A program made the position numbers and the translations under genes. Source: Minisyncoccota bacterium (GTDB taxonomy: Bacteria > Patescibacteriota > Minisyncoccia > UBA6257 > 1-14-0-10-40-38). Taken from it: a stretch of 10,974 bases of DNA. Every line of letters starts with the position of its first letter. Within the stretch, counting starts at the first letter, position 1. Of this stretch, positions 7,113 through 10,974 are shown in pieces. The stretch spans positions 1 through 10,974 of the forward strand of contig SIBX01000022.1 in the NCBI GenBank assembly GCA_009694925.1, given 5' to 3'. Under the pieces are notes generated by a model. The model saw only the letters and a list, made by a program, of their open reading frames with translations, was not told where the DNA came from and ran no database searches.

Positions 7113-7121
7113 TATATCTAG

Positions 7122-7150
7122 ATTCTACACTAATAATCTAAAAAAATTAA
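7122..7150 (-). promoter_or_regulatory. Probable dnaG-rpoD promoter
   Basis: The -10 box TAGAAT (7122-7127) lies 9 bp before the dnaG ATG. The -35 position at 17 bp spacing reads TTAATT (7145-7150), a weak match that overlaps the -35 box of the divergent glycosyltransferase promoter. Confidence 0.4.
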
Positions 7151-7175
7151 CAAAAACCAATAATTAGCCTATAAT
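7147..7175 (+). promoter_or_regulatory. Glycosyltransferase promoter, predicted leaderless
   Basis: The -35 box TTAACA (7147-7152) and a perfect -10 box TATAAT (7170-7175) have an ideal 17-bp spacer. Only 7 bp lie between the -10 box and the ATG at 7183, so transcription should begin at the start codon. The -35 region is shared with the divergent dnaG promoter. Confidence 0.65.
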
Positions 7176-7182
7176 CTAGAAA

Positions 7183-8343
7183 ATGAAACTCATCTATATA
7201 AGCCATTGGCGCTTCCCATCAGAAAAGACTATGTCTCCTCTTATAATGCGCACCTGTTCAGAATTAGCAGGTTCTGGATTTGAAGTGGAGTTGTGGATTC
7301 CCAAAAGACAAAATAAAGAATTTGAAAAAGTTGATCCTTACAAATATCACAATGTAGAACATAATTTTCTCATCAGAAAATTCCCAGTTATAGACCTTAT
7401 TGGAAATAATTCAAGTCTTAGCTTTTTTATAATGGTCGCGACATTTAATATATCAATTTTCTTTTATGCGCTGATGAGTTTCACCTTTAGAAAATCTATA
7501 CTTTATGGTCATGACTTAAGGGATATTGAATTGCTTTGTTTATTGTCAAAAAACACATTCATAGAAATACACGATTTCAACATGAGTCGTTTCAGTATTT
7601 TAAATAGAATGGCTATTAAAAGAATTAAAGGATTAATAGTCACCAATGAAATCAAAATTGCGAATCTTAAAAAAGATTTTAATCTTAAAGAAAATCAGTT
7701 CTTGCATCAACCTAATGCTGTTGATCTGAAAATGTTCGACATAAACATATCTCAAGAAAAGGCCAGAGAAATGTTAAAACTCCCTAAAGATGAGAAAATA
7801 GTTTTATATACCGGGCATTTATTTTTCTGGAAAGGAGTTGATACCCTGCTTGAATCGGCTAAATTCTTACCAAGCTCTGTAAAAATATATTTCGTGGGAG
7901 GAACAGATGAAGATGTAAAATCTTTCAAAGAAAAACAGAAAAAAAATAATATTGAAAATGTAATTATCGCTGGCAGAAAAGAGCACAAAGAAATTCCTTT
8001 GTGGCTTAAATCTGCCGATGTCTTAATCCTGCCAAATACTGCCAAAGAAGACATCTCAAAATACGAAACTTCTCCAGTAAAAATATTTGAATATATGGCC
8101 TCGAATGTTCCGATAATCGCCTCAGACCTCCCCTCTATTCGAAACATAGTCAACGAAAAAATGGTTTGGTTTTTTGAACCAGACAATGAAAAATCTCTAT
8201 CAGAAAAGATTATTCAAGCCTTAAATAGCAAAGAGGAAAATAGTATTAGAACTCAAAATGCTTACCAGGAAGTAAAAAAGTATTCTTGGGAAATCAGAAC
8301 AAAAAACATAGTAAATTTCATAGAAAAACTAGAGAACGAATAA
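7183..8343 (+). CDS. GT-B fold glycosyltransferase, family 4-like
   Basis: It probably transfers a sugar from a nucleotide-sugar donor to a surface glycan or lipid at the inner face of the membrane. The 386 residues show a two-domain GT-B layout. The N-terminal domain begins M-K-L-I-Y-I-S and holds a hydrophobic stretch at about 77-101, which may touch the membrane. The C-terminal donor-binding domain starts near V-L-Y-T-G-H-L-F-F-W-K-G-V-D (207-220), followed by I-I-A-G-R (261-265) and a typical E-x7-E motif (E295 to E303, in Y-E-T-S-P-V-K-I-F-E-Y-M-A-S). P-I-I-A-S-D-L-P-S follows at 310-318. The acceptor and sugar cannot be told from sequence. It stands alone, divergent from dnaG and upstream of rpmB, which has its own promoter, so no glycan cluster is visible. 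Confidence 0.9.
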   Translation: MKLIYISHWRFPSEKTMSPLIMRTCSELAGSGFEVELWIPKRQNKEFEKVDPYKYHNVEHNFLIRKFPVIDLIGNNSSLSFFIMVATFNISIFFYALMSFTFRKSILYGHDLRDIELLCLLSKNTFIEIHDFNMSRFSILNRMAIKRIKGLIVTNEIKIANLKKDFNLKENQFLHQPNAVDLKMFDINISQEKAREMLKLPKDEKIVLYTGHLFFWKGVDTLLESAKFLPSSVKIYFVGGTDEDVKSFKEKQKKNNIENVIIAGRKEHKEIPLWLKSADVLILPNTAKEDISKYETSPVKIFEYMASNVPIIASDLPSIRNIVNEKMVWFFEPDNEKSLSEKIIQALNSKEENSIRTQNAYQEVKKYSWEIRTKNIVNFIEKLENE

Positions 8344-8346
8344 CTC

Positions 8347-8375
8347 TTGCCAAAACAAAAAGCTTATAATATAAT
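8347..8375 (+). promoter_or_regulatory. rpmB promoter with very short leader
   Basis: The -35 box TTGCCA (8347-8352) and a perfect -10 box TATAAT (8370-8375) have a 17-bp spacer. The -35 box lies 4 bp after the glycosyltransferase stop codon. The -10 box ends 9 bp before the rpmB ATG, and no ribosome binding site is present. Confidence 0.65.
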
Positions 8376-8384
8376 CTTTCTACT

Positions 8385-8612
8385 ATGAGAAAATGTGCAA
8401 TTTGCTCTAAAGGATCAATAATGGCTGGAACAAGAAAGCTTTTAAGAGGCCACTATAATCCAACGGGCTGGACAAGAAAATACCCAAATCTTCAAAAAAC
8501 AAGACTAGGAACCGGCAAGCGCGTTTTGGCCTGTGTTTCATGTATAAAGCAGACTTCAAAAATCGCAAAACCAGCTATCTCAATCAAGAAAGAAACTGTT
8601 GCTGTTAAATAA
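8385..8612 (+). CDS. rpmB: 50S ribosomal protein L28
   Basis: A structural protein of the large ribosomal subunit, 75 residues long, the normal size. It starts M-R-K-C-A-I-C-S-K-G and carries the family signature around K-Y-P-N-L-Q-K-T-R (residues 33-41). Two C-x2-C pairs, C4/C7 and C50/C53, are kept, so this is the zinc-binding form of L28 rather than the cysteine-free form some bacteria use under zinc limitation. The C-terminal tail is lysine- and alanine-rich. It has its own promoter in the 41-bp gap after the glycosyltransferase and ends in a strong terminator, so it appears monocistronic. Confidence 0.93.
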   Translation: MRKCAICSKGSIMAGTRKLLRGHYNPTGWTRKYPNLQKTRLGTGKRVLACVSCIKQTSKIAKPAISIKKETVAVK

Positions 8613-8618
8613 CGCTAG

Positions 8619-8648
8619 ATCAAAAAAGCCCATATGGGCTTTTTTGAT
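8619..8648. terminator. Perfect palindromic bidirectional terminator
   Basis: A perfect 30-bp palindrome (arms ATCAAAAAAGCCCAT and its complement, centre at 8633/8634) contains a G-C-rich core between an A6 and a T6 run. It has the terminator pattern on both strands and lies between rpmB (+) and the convergent kinase-like gene (-), ending both. Confidence 0.85.
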
Positions 8649-8685
8649 TGTAAAGAAATTCTCACAATTTAATCTAAGATATTGC

Positions 8686-9261
8686 TTAGCCACTAGAAGC
8701 CTTTAGTCTTTTCTTGTACGCCCTCAATTTAGTTTCATCTATTTTTGTTCTCTCCCAATCAACTGGAGTAATTTTTCTTATTTTTTTAGCCTCAATATCT
8801 ACATCAAAAATAATATCACTTAATTTCCATTTTCTTATTATTCCGGCTTCATCAAACCTATCTTTCAATTCTGCCATCTGCTCTCCGGCTTGTCTCTTTA
8901 AAGTTTCTATCTCTCCTGGAAGATAGCCATAGTGCATAAGTAAAGGACCTCCATCAAAATAAGTAAATCCCAGGGCTTTTTCCATCACAATTAAGTGACT
9001 TCCGGATTGTTCTGCTTTTGCAATCGGCTTTGGCGCAGGCAACCCAATCTCGTTTACTAACTGCATAATTTTATACTCATAGAACGGATCGCCAGATTTT
9101 CTAACTTGAGATTTTATAGTATTCACTCTTTTTCCGACCACTGCTAATTCTACCCCAGCTTCATCAGTCCAAATCGGCAATTCTTTAACCGCAGTTGGAT
9201 CTTCTTTGACCACTCCCGCATGATCATGCTCAATTTCCCCAGGTTTAATATTCATCCCCAT
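8686..9261 (-). CDS. Kinase-fold-like protein, probably catalytically degenerate; start uncertain
   Basis: From the first ATG (9261) the product has 191 residues. The middle resembles the N-lobe of protein-kinase/APH-fold proteins: V-V-G-K-R-V, a helix with F-Y-E-Y-K-I, then G-L-P-A-P-K-P-I-A and L-I-V-M-E-K-A-L-G-F, like the L-x-M-E-x-x-x-G hinge. The C-lobe is short. Where a catalytic loop H-x-D-x4-N is expected after A-G-I-I, the sequence is R-K-W-K-L-S-D-I, so the catalytic Asp and the Asn seem to be missing. A later V-D-W-E resembles the metal-binding I-D-W-E of APH enzymes. This is inference from motifs; the family is not firmly recognised. The same frame is open for 55 more codons upstream (to 9426), with protein-like sequence but no ATG, GTG or TTG. 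An ATT at 9400-9402 behind GGAAAG is one possible start. The gene follows and may overlap the VirD4-like gene. Confidence 0.6.
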   Translation of the reverse strand: MGMNIKPGEIEHDHAGVVKEDPTAVKELPIWTDEAGVELAVVGKRVNTIKSQVRKSGDPFYEYKIMQLVNEIGLPAPKPIAKAEQSGSHLIVMEKALGFTYFDGGPLLMHYGYLPGEIETLKRQAGEQMAELKDRFDEAGIIRKWKLSDIIFDVDIEAKKIRKITPVDWERTKIDETKLRAYKKRLKASSG

Positions 9262-9426
9262 TGATTCAAAGTAACCAAGAGGATTGTACCTGAATTCTTC
9301 TGGAACAAAACCTTCACAACCAGATTCTATTTCAAGTCTTATTTTGGGTTCTAATTCATTTCCGTATTCAGATGTCGGTTTTTCAAAATTTATTATTTTA
9401 ATATCGTTTCTTTCCCCAAAACCGTC
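9262..9426 (-). other. Open in-frame 5' extension of the kinase-like gene without a standard start
   Basis: In the frame of the kinase-like gene there is no stop codon between 9427-9429 (UAA) and the ATG at 9259-9261. The translated segment (for example G-N-E-L-E-P-K-I-R-L-E-I and F-V-P-E-E-F-R-Y-N-P-L-G-Y-F) looks like coding sequence. It overlaps the last 34 bases of the VirD4-like gene (from 9393). There is no ATG, GTG or TTG in frame. ATT at 9400-9402, 7 bp after GGAAAG on the minus strand, would give a 238-residue protein. Translational coupling, a non-AUG start or a sequence error are all possible. Confidence 0.5.
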
Positions 9427-10974
9427 TTACTGTGTAACTTCAAAAATTTATCATCTATTGCTCTCTCCACCTCATCCTTCGGTCTTCCATAAACAATCCT
9501 TGAGAGCTCTTTTATCTTTTCAGAAATTCCATTAACGCTTTTCTCTGGCGGAAATATCTTTAAGCTGAAAGCCGGCATAACCTGTCCATTAATTAGAATT
9601 CTTGCATAACAATTGTAATTATCAATGTTTATTAAGTCGTTTGCAGAAAATTCTGGTGCAAATTCTTTTTCTAAAAACTCCCCATCTTCCGGACCAACCC
9701 TAAATGCTATTTTTGAACCTACATTGCCAAAAACGGCTTTAGAGATTCCTTCGGAAAGTTGCCCAATAAACTGATGCCCAATTGTCAAATTTAAATTATA
9801 TTTTCTGGCTTCCGAAAGAATTTTTTCAATTGAATCGGTCGTAACATTTTGAAATTCATCTATATAAAGATAAAACGGCCTTCTGTCTTTCTCTAAAATA
9901 TTAGATCTTGAAAAAGCCGATAAAGCGATTTTGCCTACGATTATAAGGCCAATAAGCGAAGAGTTAAGCTCTCCAAGTTTTCCCTTTGAAAGATTGACTA
10001 ATAAAATTTTTCCCGAATCCATAACCTCTCTTAAATTAAAAGAAGATTTCTCCTGCAAAACTATCGGTCGCATTATGTCGTTTGAAAGGAAAGAATCAAA
10101 CTTGGAAGAAATATAAGGAATCATATTTGCCAAACTATGTTCTCCTCCGGATTTTTCAGCAATATCTTTCCAAAAAAGTTTAACCAAAGGATTTTTGCAT
10201 TTCTCCAATTTTGCATCGCGAAAAGCTTTATTAGCAAAAACCAAATTTATTTCGAGCAAAGTATTTCCAAGTTCAGGACTGTCCATCACGAGCGCCGTCG
10301 CATTCCTAAAATATTGTTCAAACATCGGACCTCCAGCGATCTTCATATCATAAAGTTTATTAAAAATTCCCAACAGTTCATTTATTACAAAGGTTTTTTG
10401 CTCTGGAAGTTTTTCATCATATTCAAGCATATTTAAAGCAATCGGCCTTTCAACATCTCCGGGGTTAAAATAAATAACATCCTGCGCTCTTTCCTTTGGA
10501 ACTTGTGCCAGAATATCTTCCACTGCATCGCCATGCGGATCTATAAAACAAATTCCCTTCCCGCTCTTAACGTCTTGAATGGCCAAATTCTTCATTAAGT
10601 TAGTTTTTCCTGTTCCAGTTTGGCCAATTATATATAAATGCCTCGCCCTATCTCCTTCTGCCATATAAATCATTTTTTCATCATTTCTAAAAATATTTTT
10701 TCCCAAAAGCAATCCTGATTCCGCGGAATTTAAAGGCGCTGAACTAAGTTTTGCCTTTGAAGAAGACAAGAGTGCGTGTGAAATATTGTTTGGAAAATGA
10801 ATTAAACTAGAAATTTCCTCGGTTGAAATATTAGAAATAAATTTTTTCTTAGCCGGAGATCTAAAAATAAATTCATAGATAAATTTATTTATTTTATTTT
10901 TCTTAACTTTTTTAACCTTAAAATCGTTGATAGACTCAAAATTAAACTGCGAAAAGTAAAGTCCAAGTTCTTCT
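9393..10974 (-). CDS. VirD4/TraG-like type IV secretion or DNA-transfer ATPase (5' end outside window)
   Basis: The last 526 residues of a large ATPase of the VirD4/TraG/HerA-like group, which in known systems couples DNA or protein substrates to a membrane channel. The frame is open to the window edge; the upstream part (S-T-E-E-I-S-S-L-I-H-F-P, then L-N-S-A-E-S-G-L-L-L-G) matches the usual region before the ATPase domain, so an internal TTG at 10769 is not the start. Walker A is G-Q-T-G-T-G-K-T (about 10602-10625), followed by C-F-I-D-P-H-G-D. Walker B lies in L-Y-I-D-E-F-Q-N, followed by S-E-A-R-K-Y-N-L and G-H-Q-F-I-G-Q-L, typical of the TraM-recognition/TraG C-terminal region. Membrane helices, if any, would be upstream. 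Such ATPases are common in CPR genomes, often beside type IV secretion or pilus genes; none of those is visible here. The kinase-like gene follows directly. Confidence 0.88.
   Translation of the reverse strand, partial: EELGLYFSQFNFESINDFKVKKVKKNKINKFIYEFIFRSPAKKKFISNISTEEISSLIHFPNNISHALLSSSKAKLSSAPLNSAESGLLLGKNIFRNDEKMIYMAEGDRARHLYIIGQTGTGKTNLMKNLAIQDVKSGKGICFIDPHGDAVEDILAQVPKERAQDVIYFNPGDVERPIALNMLEYDEKLPEQKTFVINELLGIFNKLYDMKIAGGPMFEQYFRNATALVMDSPELGNTLLEINLVFANKAFRDAKLEKCKNPLVKLFWKDIAEKSGGEHSLANMIPYISSKFDSFLSNDIMRPIVLQEKSSFNLREVMDSGKILLVNLSKGKLGELNSSLIGLIIVGKIALSAFSRSNILEKDRRPFYLYIDEFQNVTTDSIEKILSEARKYNLNLTIGHQFIGQLSEGISKAVFGNVGSKIAFRVGPEDGEFLEKEFAPEFSANDLINIDNYNCYARILINGQVMPAFSLKIFPPEKSVNGISEKIKELSRIVYGRPKDEVERAIDDKFLKLHSKTVLGKETILK

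Larger units (their letters stand above)
7117..7180. repeat. 8-bp inverted repeat bracketing the divergent promoters
   Basis: TCTAGATT (7117-7124) and AATCTAGA (7173-7180) are perfect reverse complements. Each overlaps the end of a -10 box and the initial transcribed bases of dnaG or the glycosyltransferase gene. It could be a paired operator or simply a shared start-region sequence. Confidence 0.35.

Noticed and set aside
7752..8186. 144-codon open frame on the - strand
   Set aside because: It lies wholly inside the glycosyltransferase gene, which has clear motifs. The antisense translation shows no domain.
10767..10769. TTG at 10769 as the start of the VirD4-like gene
   Set aside because: The frame stays open to the window edge and the upstream residues match the region that normally precedes the ATPase domain, so the true start lies outside the window.

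Overview
The window is AT-rich bacterial DNA with compact gene packing, very short gaps and almost no Shine-Dalgarno sequences. A dnaG-rpoD pair, a strongly shortened AlaRS, a four-cysteine L28, a DUF5667-like secreted protein and a VirD4/TraG-like ATPase all sit on about 11 kb. Together these suggest a Candidate Phyla Radiation (Patescibacteria, probably Parcubacteria-like) genome. That assignment is inferred from gene content and style, not from a database search. The standard genetic code fits: no gene needs UGA or UAG read as sense, with one possible exception described below.

Left part (1-1404): the 3' end of mutM (DNA repair glycosylase, + strand) converges on a gene for a membrane-anchored, cysteine-rich exported protein (- strand). 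The apparent gap between them is not empty. The exported protein's frame stays open for 56 codons beyond a UAG and carries further copies of a W-P-x-x-H repeat. It ends exactly where mutM ends.

Middle (1405-7112, all - strand): read in the direction of transcription, the order is dnaG (primase), rpoD (principal sigma factor, 15 bp after dnaG), a 135-bp fold-back element, a small secreted DUF5667-like protein, a rho-independent terminator, and a minimal alaS. This is core replication, transcription and translation machinery, with one exported protein inserted. The fold-back element overlaps the rpoD stop codon and is the most striking non-coding feature.

Right part (7113-10974): a family-4-like glycosyltransferase is transcribed divergently from dnaG across a 70-bp shared promoter region. 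Next comes rpmB (L28) with its own promoter, and then a perfect 30-bp palindromic terminator. From the far side, on the - strand, comes a VirD4/TraG-like ATPase that runs off the right edge. It is followed, with overlapping frames, by a gene for a probable degenerate kinase-fold protein.

Several promoters have their -10 box only 7-10 bp before the ATG, and no ribosome binding site is visible. Leaderless or near-leaderless mRNAs therefore look common in this organism. I see no tRNA, rRNA, CRISPR array or transposase gene. The best candidates for something undescribed are the W-P-x-x-H repeat tail behind the UAG, the fold-back element after rpoD, the expanded MutM zinc knuckle, and the kinase-like gene with no AUG near its likely start.
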